Assembly (NCBI RefSeq): GCF_963668215.1 | Contig: NZ_OY764190.1 | Coordinates: forward strand, 4,836,001-4,900,000 | Direction: 5' to 3' | Origin: an uncultured Desulfosarcina sp. | Lineage (GTDB): Bacteria; Desulfobacterota; Desulfobacteria; Desulfobacterales; Desulfosarcinaceae | Length of the DNA stretch: 64,000 nucleotides | Part shown: positions 8,531-17,611 of the stretch, piece after piece | Layout of the letters: every line of letters starts with the position of its first letter | Position numbering within the stretch: position 1 is the first letter of the stretch | Position numbers and translations under genes: made by a program | The notes under the pieces: model-generated | The model's input: only the letters and a program-made list of their open reading frames with translations | Databases searched by the model: none | What the model was told of the DNA's origin: nothing

Positions 8531-9045
8531 GGAAAAAGTTTCTTCAGCAGCGGCTCCCAGTCGCCCCTGGCTTTCAATATGCGCTCGCTGACCTCACGCA
8601 CCGCGCCGCACCCGCCTTTGGCCCGGGTCGTCCAGACAGCGATTTGTTTGACCGCATCATGGGCGTCGCCGACGGCAATGGGTGCGCCTACCCGTCGCAT
8701 GATGGGAAGATCCGGCAAATCATCGCCCACGAAGGCCGTGTTTTCTGCCGCGATGCCGGTTTCTTTCAATATGCTCGCCAGGGCGGCCGCTTTGTCGCGA
8801 ACGCCGTCTTTTAAAAGTTTGATGCCCAAATTGTCGCAGCGGTGCTTCAGCGCCATGGAGCTGCGTCCGGTAACGATGCCCACCCGGATGCCCGCTGCCA
8901 TGAGCAGACGAATGCCCAATCCGTCGTGAACGTCGAACACTTTGATTTCGCGGCCCGCATCGTCGTAAATCACCTGGCCGGTGGTCAGCACCCCGTCCAC
9001 GTCCAGCAGGACCATCGAAAGTTGTTTGAAAAGGGCGTCGCTCAT
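8527..9045 (-). CDS. kdsC: 3-deoxy-D-manno-octulosonate 8-phosphate phosphatase (KdsC)
   Basis: The 172-residue HAD-superfamily protein shows the nucleophile motif LLDVDGVLT (Asp15/Asp17), a small-cap-less layout, the threonine motif VTGRSS, and the acidic motif FVGDDLPDLPIM. KdsC removes phosphate from Kdo 8-phosphate to give Kdo for the LPS inner core. It lies between kdsA and lptC with short gaps or overlaps, which supports this substrate over other HAD options. Confidence 0.94.
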   Translation of the reverse strand: MSDALFKQLSMVLLDVDGVLTTGQVIYDDAGREIKVFDVHDGLGIRLLMAAGIRVGIVTGRSSMALKHRCDNLGIKLLKDGVRDKAAALASILKETGIAAENTAFVGDDLPDLPIMRRVGAPIAVGDAHDAVKQIAVWTTRAKGGCGAVREVSERILKARGDWEPLLKKLFP

Positions 9046-9054
9046 GGGAAGATG

Positions 9055-9843
9055 TCAGGCGGCCAGGGCGGCTTTAATGGCTTTGAGTTGGGTGAGCAGG
9101 GCGGGCAGCTGGTCCAGATAAAGGGAGTTGGGGCCATCACAAAGGGCCTCGTCCGGGTTTTCATGGACCTCCAGAAACACGCCGTCGACACCGGCCGCAA
9201 CGGCCGCCCGGGCAAGCACCGGGGCAAATTCCCGCTGGCCGCCAGAACTGTTACCGGCGCCTCCGGGCAGTTGCACGCTGTGGGTGGCGTCGAAAATTAC
9301 CGGGCAGCCCGTCTGCTGCATGATGCCGATGCCCCTGAAATCGACCACCAGATTGTTGTAGCCGAACATGACGCCGCGTTCGGTAATCATCGGCGTAACG
9401 CTGGAAACCGACTGTATCTTATCGACAATGTTGACGATGTCCCAGGGGGCCAGAAACTGGCCTTTTTTGATGTTGACCGGCTTTCCGGTACGGGCGACGG
9501 CCAGGATAAGGTCGGTCTGGCGGCAGAGAAACGCCGGGATTTGAATCACGTCGAGAACTTCGGCGGCCGCTTCGACTTCGCTGATGCGGTGGACGTCGGA
9601 TATGATGGGAACATCCAGGGCCGCTTTGACCTTGGCCAGCAATTCCAGGCCTTTTGTAATGCCCGGCCCCCTGAACGACCCGATGGACGTGCGGTTGGCC
9701 TTGTCATAGGATGCCTTGAACGTGAAGGGGATGCCAAGGCTATCCGTCAGCTCCTTGAGTCGGGTGGCGATACGCAACGTGACCGCCTCGTCTTCGATGA
9801 CGCAGGGGCCGCTGATCAGGAAAAAGGGACTTTCCGCTTTCAT
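9055..9843 (-). CDS. kdsA: 3-deoxy-8-phosphooctulonate synthase
   Basis: The 262-residue protein is a DAHP-synthase-like TIM barrel starting FLISGPCVIEDE, with FKASYDKANRTS, ISDVH and FDATHSVQLPGG motifs that identify KDO8P synthase. It condenses phosphoenolpyruvate with arabinose 5-phosphate. It is the first gene of the minus-strand envelope block and is divergent from the M23 peptidase gene. Confidence 0.96.
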   Translation of the reverse strand: MKAESPFFLISGPCVIEDEAVTLRIATRLKELTDSLGIPFTFKASYDKANRTSIGSFRGPGITKGLELLAKVKAALDVPIISDVHRISEVEAAAEVLDVIQIPAFLCRQTDLILAVARTGKPVNIKKGQFLAPWDIVNIVDKIQSVSSVTPMITERGVMFGYNNLVVDFRGIGIMQQTGCPVIFDATHSVQLPGGAGNSSGGQREFAPVLARAAVAAGVDGVFLEVHENPDEALCDGPNSLYLDQLPALLTQLKAIKAALAA

Positions 9844-10006
9844 CGAGAATCATCTTTCGGAGGAATTGAATTCATATTTTCCTATGTATCCTCGGGCGTT
9901 TAAAATGTCAAGGAACGAAAAATTGATCCTTGATTACCCGTGGTCGAACTGGTATTGTAACCGCTTTAAAAAAGGTTCATCGTCCGTACCGGAAGGGATT
10001 TTTTCG

Positions 10007-11377
10007 TTGAGTAATAAAGCAAGTTCAGTCAAACCGATTCTGGTCGTTGCCATTGTATTGCTGATCAGTATTCCTGCCGTCTGGTTGGCGATCATCCGGA
10101 TGGAAGGAACACCGCCGTCCATTGAAATCATACTTGATTCACCCTTTATCGGCGCCTCGCAATCCATCGGCGTCTCCGTGGAAGACGCCGGCAGCGGCAT
10201 CCGCAGGATCTGGATGGGGCTGCTGGTCAACGGGCGCGAGGTCGAGATTCTCCAGCGCACCTTCCCCTCGGCCGGATTTTTTGCCGGCGGCAAGGAAAAA
10301 TCGGTGCGGGTAAAGACGACGGTTTCCCCCAAAGCATTGGAACTGGCCGATGGCAAGGGGATCATCCGGACGGTGGTCTGGGACTACTCACTGCGTAAAT
10401 GGGGCAAGGGGAACCAGGCTTACCTGGAAAAAGAGATTCATATCGACACACGGCCGCCGGCCATCGAACTGCTCAGCCGATCCCACAATATCGCCCAGGG
10501 CGGCAGCGGCGTTGCGGTTTACCGGCTTTCCGAAGCGTGCCCCGTCAGCGGCATAACGGTCGGGGATTCCTTTTTCCCCGGGTATGCGGGCCTTTCCGAC
10601 GATCCGGCGGTCCATGTGGCCTTTTTCGCCCTGAATTACCAGCAGGGCAAGGACACGCAGATCGCCGCCACCGCCAAGGACTACGCCGGCAACTCCGGGG
10701 CTGCCAAAATGGTGTATCACATCAATGCACGGTCTTTCAGGAAAGACGCCATCAATCTTTCCGACAGCTTTTTCAAGGCCAAGATGCCCGATTTCGATGG
10801 GCGTTTTCCGGAGTCGTCCAGCGATCATCCCCTGGACCTTTTTCTCAAGGTCAACCGTGAATTGCGCAGGCAGGACAACGAGGCGTTCTATCGCGTCACG
10901 GCCCAAACCGAAAAGCAGATCCTGTGGAAGGGGCCTTTTTTGCGGCTGCCCGGATCTGCCAACCGGGCCCGGTTTGCCGATCACCGCACCTATTTCTATG
11001 GCGGCAAGGTCATCGATCGGCAGGTGCACATGGGCATCGATTTGGCCTCGACGCAACACGCCCCCGTACCCGCTGCCAACCGCGGAAAAGTGGTGTTTGC
11101 CGACGATCAGGGGATTTACGGCAATACCGTGATTCTCGACCACGGTTATGGGCTTTTTACCCTCTATGCGCATCTGAGCCGGATCCAGGCAGCGGTGGGC
11201 AACATCGTCGAACAAGGCGAGATCATCGGGGAAACAGGCATGACCGGGATGGCCGGCGGCGACCATCTGCATTACGGGACCCTGATTCATCAGACCTATG
11301 TCAATCCCATCGAATGGTGGGACGAAAACTGGATCAAGAACAACGTCAGCGGCAAGATCGAGGGCGCGATCCCCTGA
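10007..11377 (+). CDS. M23 family metallopeptidase, membrane-anchored
   Basis: One membrane helix near the N-terminus (PILVVAIVLLISIPAVWLAI) is followed by a long periplasmic region and a C-terminal LytM/M23 domain. Zinc ligands are visible as HMGID (His341, Asp345) and HLH (420-422), with the YAHLSRI strand between them. The family cuts peptidoglycan cross-bridges, and all ligands look intact. I chose the TTG at 10007 because GGAAGGGA precedes it by 8 bp; an ATG at 9902 has no ribosome site. The non-peptidase region (about 45-320) resembles Ig-like/sugar-binding strands, but I cannot assign it. Confidence 0.88.
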   Translation: MSNKASSVKPILVVAIVLLISIPAVWLAIIRMEGTPPSIEIILDSPFIGASQSIGVSVEDAGSGIRRIWMGLLVNGREVEILQRTFPSAGFFAGGKEKSVRVKTTVSPKALELADGKGIIRTVVWDYSLRKWGKGNQAYLEKEIHIDTRPPAIELLSRSHNIAQGGSGVAVYRLSEACPVSGITVGDSFFPGYAGLSDDPAVHVAFFALNYQQGKDTQIAATAKDYAGNSGAAKMVYHINARSFRKDAINLSDSFFKAKMPDFDGRFPESSSDHPLDLFLKVNRELRRQDNEAFYRVTAQTEKQILWKGPFLRLPGSANRARFADHRTYFYGGKVIDRQVHMGIDLASTQHAPVPAANRGKVVFADDQGIYGNTVILDHGYGLFTLYAHLSRIQAAVGNIVEQGEIIGETGMTGMAGGDHLHYGTLIHQTYVNPIEWWDENWIKNNVSGKIEGAIP

Positions 11378-11394
11378 CAGGAGCAGGCAGCGAT

Positions 11395-12564
11395 ATGGCA
11401 AGCAAGCGCGTTACGAAAACGGTTCGGGAAATCAACGAAAAGATCCGCTCCGGCGACGTGGTCGTGGTTACGGCCGAGGAGATGATCGATATCGTCGCCC
11501 GGGAAGGGGCCGCAGGGGCGGCTCAGCAGGTCGACGTGGTGACCACGGGAACCTTTGCCCCCATGTGCTCGTCGGGCGCCTTCATCAACTTCGGCCATTC
11601 GACGCCGGGGACCAAGGCGTCCAAGATCTGGTTCAACAATGTGCCGGCCTACGGCGGCATTGCCGCGGTGGACTGTTATCTCGGGGCCACCGAACCTTGC
11701 GAAGATGATCCGCTGAACAAGGTGTACCCCGGGGAATTCAACTACGGCGGCGGCCACGTCATCCAGGATCTGGTGGCCGGCCGAAAAGTGCACATGAAGG
11801 CGACGGCCTACGGCACCGACTGCTACCCCAGCCGGGAATACGAAAAGACGGTGACCCTTGACAAACTGCCCCAGGCCACCTTGTGCAACCCCAGGAACGG
11901 ATACCAGAACTACAATTGCGCCGTTAATCTCACGAACAAGACCGTATATACCTACATGGGGGCGCTGAAGCCGAAAGCGGGCAACGCCAACTACTGCTCC
12001 GCCGGCCAGTTGAGCCCGCTGTTCAACGATCCCTACTATCGCACCATCGGGCTGGGGACCCGCATTTTCCTGGGCGGCGGCATCGGCTATGTCACCTGGC
12101 ACGGCACCCAGCACCGCCCGGATGTAAAACGGGCGCCGAACGGAACTCCGGTCACCCCGGCGGGTACGTTGTGGGTGATGGGGGATATGAAGCAGATGCA
12201 TCCGGACTGGCTGGTGGGCGTTTCCATTCAGGGGTACGGGTGTTCGCTGGCTGTCGGCCTGGGCGTTCCCATCCCCATCCTCGACGAGGAGATGGCCCGC
12301 TTCACGGCGGTGACGGACGCGGACATCTATACCCAGATCGTTGACTACGGCAATGACTACCCCAAAGGCAGGTCCAGCGATTTGGGCCAGGTGAGTTATG
12401 CCGAACTGAAAAGCGGGGAGATTCGGGTCAACGGGAAAAGCGTTCCCACGGTGCCCCTGTCCAGCATGGTCAAGGCGCGGCAGATCGCCGACACGCTCAA
12501 AAAGTGGATCCGTGCGGGGACCTTCGCGTTGGGAGAACCCCAGTTCACCCTCCCGTCCGTATGA
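11395..12564 (+). CDS. DUF39 homocysteine biosynthesis protein
   Basis: The 389-residue protein matches the DUF39 (HcyS-A-like) family. It has TTGTFAPMCSSGAFINFGHS, PYGG/NYGGGHVIQDL and GTRIFLGGGIGYVTWHGTQH, with several conserved Cys residues including CDCY-like and CSAGQL segments. In methanogens and sulfate reducers this family takes part in making homocysteine from aspartate semialdehyde and sulfide. The version here ends without CBS domains, and no small 4Fe-4S partner gene is adjacent. It starts 17 bp after the M23 gene. Confidence 0.88.
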   Translation: MASKRVTKTVREINEKIRSGDVVVVTAEEMIDIVAREGAAGAAQQVDVVTTGTFAPMCSSGAFINFGHSTPGTKASKIWFNNVPAYGGIAAVDCYLGATEPCEDDPLNKVYPGEFNYGGGHVIQDLVAGRKVHMKATAYGTDCYPSREYEKTVTLDKLPQATLCNPRNGYQNYNCAVNLTNKTVYTYMGALKPKAGNANYCSAGQLSPLFNDPYYRTIGLGTRIFLGGGIGYVTWHGTQHRPDVKRAPNGTPVTPAGTLWVMGDMKQMHPDWLVGVSIQGYGCSLAVGLGVPIPILDEEMARFTAVTDADIYTQIVDYGNDYPKGRSSDLGQVSYAELKSGEIRVNGKSVPTVPLSSMVKARQIADTLKKWIRAGTFALGEPQFTLPSV

Positions 12565-12601
12565 AGATGCGTCACGGATTTAGTGCACCCGGTAAAGATA
12601 G

Positions 12602-13174
12602 ATGAAAAAGACCCTGCGACTTTTCATTGCCGCACCGATTCCGGATGCAGTGACCCGCTTTTTAAAAAACACGAGGACCACGCTCGACCAACCGGGGCTG
12701 AACATCCGATGGGTGCCCGTTGAAAATATCCATCTGACCTTGAAATTTATCGGCGATATCGATGCCGTGAGCGTCGATCCGATCGCCGAACGCATGGACG
12801 CGGCGGCCGGCGCCAACGCATCCTTTGCCTTGATCGCCAGGAGCGTGGGCGGTTTTCCGAATCTTCGCAGTTTCCGGGTGTTGTGGGTGGGGGTGGACGG
12901 CGATACCAGGCGGTTGGAAACGCTCCAGCGCAGCGTCGAATCCGAGCTTGAGACCCTTGGCCTGGAAAGAGAGCGCCGACGGTTTCATCCGCATTTCACC
13001 CTGGCACGGGCGCGGCAGCGGGTAGATGGCGGCCGGTTCGGCCTGTTGGACGCCTCCTGGACCCAGCACGCGTCCGAGGCATTCCGGGTGGATCGGATCT
13101 GCCTGTTAGCCAGCGTCTTGAAGCCCAGTGGCGCCGAATACACCCGGTTGCATACGTCTTACCTTGCCGGTTGA
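12602..13174 (+). CDS. thpR: RNA 2',3'-cyclic phosphodiesterase (ThpR/LigT)
   Basis: The 190-residue 2H phosphoesterase has two HxT motifs, HLTLKFIG (His44) and HFTLARARQ (His131), spaced as in ThpR. It hydrolyses 2',3'-cyclic phosphate ends of RNA to 2'-phosphates. It sits between the DUF39 gene and recA. A 2H protein near recA recurs in many bacteria. Confidence 0.92.
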   Translation: MKKTLRLFIAAPIPDAVTRFLKNTRTTLDQPGLNIRWVPVENIHLTLKFIGDIDAVSVDPIAERMDAAAGANASFALIARSVGGFPNLRSFRVLWVGVDGDTRRLETLQRSVESELETLGLERERRRFHPHFTLARARQRVDGGRFGLLDASWTQHASEAFRVDRICLLASVLKPSGAEYTRLHTSYLAG

Positions 13175-13194
13175 CCGATAGCGCCTGATGGTAT

Positions 13195-13206
13195 CGGTTC
13201 GAACCG
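13195..13206. promoter_or_regulatory. 12-bp perfect palindrome CGGTTCGAACCG upstream of recA
   Basis: A perfect inverted repeat lies 46 bp upstream of the recA start codon, in a position suited to an operator. The same 12-mer recurs at 48943-48954. It is not the E. coli or the Gram-positive LexA box. A role as a LexA-type site is only a suggestion. Confidence 0.4.
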
Positions 13207-13252
13207 CGCAGCAATAATTCGCATTAATGCCAATCAACCTTGGGAGGATTGC

Positions 13253-14296
13253 ATGACTACAAATATGGATAAAGCCAAGGCGGTCGATACCGCCATGGGG
13301 CAGATCGAGCGCCAGTTCGGCAAAGGCGCCATCATGAAACTGGGCGCCCGTCCCATCGAAAACATCCCTGTAATCCCCACGGGATCCATCGCCCTGGACC
13401 GTTCCCTGGGCATCGGCGGGTTGCCGCGCGGCCGTGTCATCGAAATATTCGGGCCCGAGTCTTCGGGAAAAACCACGCTGGCTCTCCACGCCGTGGCCCA
13501 GGCCCAGAAACAGGGCGGCATTGCGGCTTTCATCGACGCCGAGCACGCCCTGGATATTACCTATGCCCGCAAGTTGGGAGTCAACTGCGACGAACTGCTG
13601 GTCTCCCAGCCCGATACCGGCGAACAGGCCCTTGAAATTGCCGACATGCTGGTGCGCAGCGGAGCCATCGACGTGATGGTGATCGATTCCGTCGCCGCTT
13701 TGGTGCCGCGCGCCGAAATCGAGGGCGAAATGGGCGACGCCCACATGGGGCTCCAGGCCCGGTTGATGTCCCAGGCCTTGAGAAAACTGACCGCCACCAT
13801 CGGCAAAACCATGACGTCGGTGATTTTCATCAACCAGATACGTATGAAGATCGGCGTCATGTTCGGCAATCCGGAGACCACCACCGGCGGCAATGCGCTT
13901 AAATTTTACGCTTCGGTGCGCCTGGATATTCGGCGGATCGGCGCGATCAAGGACGGCCAGGAGGTGGTGGGCAACCGCACCCGGGTCAAGGTGGTCAAGA
14001 ACAAGATGGCGCCGCCGTTCAAGGAGGCGGAATTCGACATCATGTACGGGGAAGGCATCTCCCGGGCCGGCGATCTTCTGGATGTCGGGGTGGATACCGG
14101 CATTGTCGACAAAAGCGGCAGCTGGTACTCCTACGACGGCGAGCGGATCGGTCAGGGTCGTGAAAACGTAAAGAAATTTTTCTACGAGAATCCCGATCTT
14201 TTCGAAACGGTGACGGCAAAGGTCCGCCAGGCGGTGGGGCTCGATCCGGCCGAAGAGAAGAAAGAGGAGAAAAAGGAAAAATCAGCCAAGCCATAG
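13253..14296 (+). CDS. recA: Recombinase RecA
   Basis: The 347-residue protein has Walker [10 protein letters not shown] (about 67-75), the [20 protein letters not shown] core, loop 2 with [20 protein letters not shown], and a short Lys/Glu-rich tail. RecA forms filaments on single-stranded DNA, promotes strand exchange and triggers LexA self-cleavage. An AGGAGG-like site (ttgggaggatt) precedes the ATG. recX is absent; alaS follows after 63 bp. Confidence 0.98.
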   Translation: MTTNMDKAKAVDTAMGQIERQFGKGAIMKLGARPIENIPVIPTGSIALDRSLGIGGLPRGRVIEIFGPESSGKTTLALHAVAQAQKQGGIAAFIDAEHALDITYARKLGVNCDELLVSQPDTGEQALEIADMLVRSGAIDVMVIDSVAALVPRAEIEGEMGDAHMGLQARLMSQALRKLTATIGKTMTSVIFINQIRMKIGVMFGNPETTTGGNALKFYASVRLDIRRIGAIKDGQEVVGNRTRVKVVKNKMAPPFKEAEFDIMYGEGISRAGDLLDVGVDTGIVDKSGSWYSYDGERIGQGRENVKKFFYENPDLFETVTAKVRQAVGLDPAEEKKEEKKEKSAKP

Positions 14297-14359
14297 GCAT
14301 GGGGGCAGCAGGATCAAAGGCTGGCATAGACACCTCAATTCAGCCTTAAGGAGACGGTT

Positions 14360-16984
14360 ATGACCGGTAACGAAATTCGACAGCTATACCTTGACTTCTT
14401 TCAGAAACACGGGCACCGGGTGGTTCGCAGTTCATCTTTGATCCCCCAGGACGATCCGACGCTTCTTTTCACCAATGCCGGCATGGTCCAGTTCAAACGC
14501 ACTTTTCTGGGAGAAGAGAAAAGGGATTACCTGCGCGCCACCACGTCGCAGAAATGCGTACGGGCGGGGGGCAAGCACAATGATCTGGAGAATGTCGGCT
14601 ACACGGCCCGCCATCACACCTTTTTCGAAATGCTGGGAAACTTCTCTTTCGGCGATTATTTCAAGGAAAAGGCGGTGGATTTCGCATGGGATCTTCTCAC
14701 CAACGGATACGGCCTGCCTGCGGAAAAGCTCTGGGCCTCGGTTTACCTGGACGATGACGAAGCATACGATCTGTGGCACAAGCGCATCGGGATTCCCGAA
14801 TCGCGGATGATCCGTCTGGGAGAGGAAGAGAATTTCTGGGCCATGGGCGATACCGGTCCCTGCGGTCCTTGCAGCGAAATCCACCTCGACCGGGGTGAGG
14901 AATACGGATGCGGCCGGCCGGACTGCGACGTGGCCTGCGACTGCGACCGTTTTCTGGAAATCTGGAATCTGGTTTTTATGCAGTTCAACCGCGACGAATC
15001 CGGTGTCATGACGCCGCTGCCCAAACCGAGCATCGACACGGGGCTGGGGCTGGAGCGCATGGCCTCGGTCATTCAGGGGAAAAAGACCAATTTCGAAACC
15101 GACCTGATTTTCCCCATCATTCAACGCGCCGAAGCGTTGGCCGAAAAAGCCTACGGCAGCAGTGAGACCGACGATGTCGCCATGAAGGTGATCGCGGATC
15201 ACAGCCGGGCCGCCGCTTTTCTCATCGGCGACGGCGTTTTGCCGTCCAACGAAGGCCGCGGCTATGTCCTGCGGCGGATCATGCGGCGGGCCATCCGCTA
15301 CGGACGCAACCTGGGGCTGAACCGGCCGTTTCTCCACGAGACCGCCCGGGTGGTATTCGATATCATGGCGCCGGCCTATCCGGACCTCAAAGAAGCCTCG
15401 GCTTTTATTACCAACGTGATTGAAAACGAAGAGGTGCGGTTTTCGGAAACCCTGGACAACGGACTGCGGGTGCTCAACGACGCCTTGGCTGACATTCGGG
15501 CAAAAGGCGAAAAACGGGTTCCCGGCGACCTGATATTCAAACTTTACGACACCTTTGGCTTCCCCGTGGACATCGTCCGGGATGTGGTGCGCGACGAGGG
15601 ACTGGCCCTGGACACAAAGGGATTCGATGCGCGCATGGAACAGCAGCGCAAGCAGTCCCGTTCCAAGATTGCCTTCACTGGAATTTCCGATGCCTACCGC
15701 CAGTTGAGCGCGGCCGGGGAAAAGCCGGAATTCGTGGGCTACGGCACGTTGACCTGCGAGGCCCGCGTGGTGCTGCTGGTCCAGGACGGCAAAGGCGTGG
15801 ACGGCGCCGACGCCGGAAGCGAAGTCGAAGTGGTGACCACGGCCACGCCCTTTTACGGCGAAGCTGGCGGCCAGGTGGGCGACCGTGGAACCATCACGGC
15901 GCCGGAAATGGAAATGGTGGTCACCGACACGATCAAGGATCCCACCGGCATTATCATCCACAAGGGCCGGGTGCAAAGCGGACGCCTGGAAAACGGCCAG
16001 ACGGTGATGCTGGCCGTGGACGGCGAACACCGCGGGGCCGTGGCCCTGAATCATACCGCCACCCATATTCTGCATGCGGCCCTGCGCAACGAACTGGGAG
16101 ACCATGTCAAACAGGCCGGTTCCATGGTTTCAGCCGATCGGCTGCGTTTTGATTTTACGCATTTTTCCCAGATTGCCCCGGACGCCCTGGAACGCATCGA
16201 AACGTTCGTCAATGACCGCATCCGGCAAAACGTTCCCGTCGACGTCGAGGAGATGGATATGGATCAGGCCATGGCGTCGGGGGCCACGGCCCTGTTCGAA
16301 GAAAAGTACGGAGACCGTGTGCGGGTTATCAACCTGGAAAGTTTCAGCCGGGAGTTGTGCGGGGGAACCCATACCGGCCGGACCGGCAATATCGGGCTGT
16401 TCAAAATCGTTTCCGAAGCCTCCGTGGCCTCCGGTGTACGCCGGATCGAAGCCCTTACCGGAAAAGCCGCCCTGGATCACGTCCAGCAGACCAACCGGAT
16501 CGTGCAGCAGTTGAGCCAGATGGTCAAAGACAAACCCGACAACCTGGTCACGCGGGTCGCGTCCATCCAGGGCACGATGAAAGCGGCGGAAAAAGAGACC
16601 GAGCGGCTCAAGACCAAGATGGCCGAGATGCAGGCCGACGAAGGCGGTCAGGCAACGGAAATTAACGGCGTCAAGACCGTCGTCCAACTGGTGACGGTGG
16701 AAAAACCGGCCGCCTTGCGCGAACTGGCAGACCGGTTCAAGGACCGCATCGGATCCGGGATCGTGGTTCTTGGTTGCGAAGCCGGCGGAAAGGCGCTTTT
16801 GATCGTTGTGGTGACCAAAGACCTCATCAACCGGTTCCATGCCGGAAACATGATCAAAACCATTGCCGGAGTTGTGGGCGGCGGCGGCGGCGGACGGCCC
16901 GATATGGCCCAGGCCGGCGGGACCCAGCCGCAGCACCTGGAAAAGGCGCTGGACAAAGCCCGGGAGTTGATTCAGGAAGGATAA
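14360..16984 (+). CDS. alaS: Alanine--tRNA ligase
   Basis: The 874-residue protein is full length. It has an N-terminal class II catalytic core (FTNAGMVQFK, then GDTGPCGPCSEIH), an editing domain with NHTATHILHAAL (HxxxH zinc motif) and CGGTHTGRTG, and the C-Ala domain ending in a glycine-rich stretch (VVGGGGGGRPDMAQAGG). It charges tRNA-Ala and clears mischarged Ser/Gly. A GGAGAC site precedes the start. It converges on the CheX-like gene with only 3 bp between stops. Confidence 0.98.
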   Translation: MTGNEIRQLYLDFFQKHGHRVVRSSSLIPQDDPTLLFTNAGMVQFKRTFLGEEKRDYLRATTSQKCVRAGGKHNDLENVGYTARHHTFFEMLGNFSFGDYFKEKAVDFAWDLLTNGYGLPAEKLWASVYLDDDEAYDLWHKRIGIPESRMIRLGEEENFWAMGDTGPCGPCSEIHLDRGEEYGCGRPDCDVACDCDRFLEIWNLVFMQFNRDESGVMTPLPKPSIDTGLGLERMASVIQGKKTNFETDLIFPIIQRAEALAEKAYGSSETDDVAMKVIADHSRAAAFLIGDGVLPSNEGRGYVLRRIMRRAIRYGRNLGLNRPFLHETARVVFDIMAPAYPDLKEASAFITNVIENEEVRFSETLDNGLRVLNDALADIRAKGEKRVPGDLIFKLYDTFGFPVDIVRDVVRDEGLALDTKGFDARMEQQRKQSRSKIAFTGISDAYRQLSAAGEKPEFVGYGTLTCEARVVLLVQDGKGVDGADAGSEVEVVTTATPFYGEAGGQVGDRGTITAPEMEMVVTDTIKDPTGIIIHKGRVQSGRLENGQTVMLAVDGEHRGAVALNHTATHILHAALRNELGDHVKQAGSMVSADRLRFDFTHFSQIAPDALERIETFVNDRIRQNVPVDVEEMDMDQAMASGATALFEEKYGDRVRVINLESFSRELCGGTHTGRTGNIGLFKIVSEASVASGVRRIEALTGKAALDHVQQTNRIVQQLSQMVKDKPDNLVTRVASIQGTMKAAEKETERLKTKMAEMQADEGGQATEINGVKTVVQLVTVEKPAALRELADRFKDRIGSGIVVLGCEAGGKALLIVVVTKDLINRFHAGNMIKTIAGVVGGGGGGRPDMAQAGGTQPQHLEKALDKARELIQEG

Positions 16985-16987
16985 GAC

Positions 16988-17449
16988 CTATTTATCGTTT
17001 TTTTTCAGCGCCACGTCGATAACCAGTTCCCCTTTATCGGTGATGCAGGGAATGGAAATGATGGGCAGGCCGGACGGGTAGGAGACCTTGTGCTTGCCCA
17101 CCACCACGCTGGGGACGCTGATGCTGGTGCCCTCGGAGGGGAAGTCGGTCTTGGCGTTTCCGGCGATCATATTGGCAATTTCACCGATGGCGTCGGTGCA
17201 GTCGTCGTCCAGTTCGGTGACCTCATCGCCGATCAGCTTTGATACCAGTTGAAGTGCGATATCCTTGGACAGATTGATGACCACGCAGCCGGTCACCGTG
17301 CCGGAAAGGCCGATGATGCTGCTGATCTCGTATGACGGCACATTGCCCTTCTTCAGACTCGGCTTGCCCAGTTTGAAGGGCACTTCGATCATGGTATTGA
17401 AGAGGTTCTTGACAGCGGTGACGAATGGGTTGATGTATTGGACGTCCAT
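16988..17449 (-). CDS. CheX-like chemotaxis phosphatase-family protein
   Basis: The 153-residue protein has the CheX/CheC fold signature DAIGEIANMIAGNAKTDFP (about residues 85-103), where the Glu and Asn usually attack phospho-CheY. It opens with YINPFVTAVKNLFNTM, as CheX proteins do. No che genes are nearby, so it is an orphan that may act on an unlinked response regulator. Both catalytic-type residues (ExxN) are present. Confidence 0.85.
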   Translation of the reverse strand: MDVQYINPFVTAVKNLFNTMIEVPFKLGKPSLKKGNVPSYEISSIIGLSGTVTGCVVINLSKDIALQLVSKLIGDEVTELDDDCTDAIGEIANMIAGNAKTDFPSEGTSISVPSVVVGKHKVSYPSGLPIISIPCITDKGELVIDVALKKNDK

Positions 17450-17611
17450 TTTCCCCCCACCAAATGTTTATTTTCACATTAAAGAGTATATTCGGTACGA
17501 TCGATCCCTGTGTACAGAGGTAACATCGGTCGCTTTTCCAGCAACTTTACCCGATATTGAAAATAAAAATCCGTTGGAGCGATCAAAGCGTGCGACCTTC
17601 GGTTTGCCGGG

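Noticed and set aside
9902-10006. ATG at 9902 as start of the M23 peptidase
   Set aside because: No ribosome site, and the extra residues are not like an N-terminus; TTG at 10007 follows GGAAGGGA.
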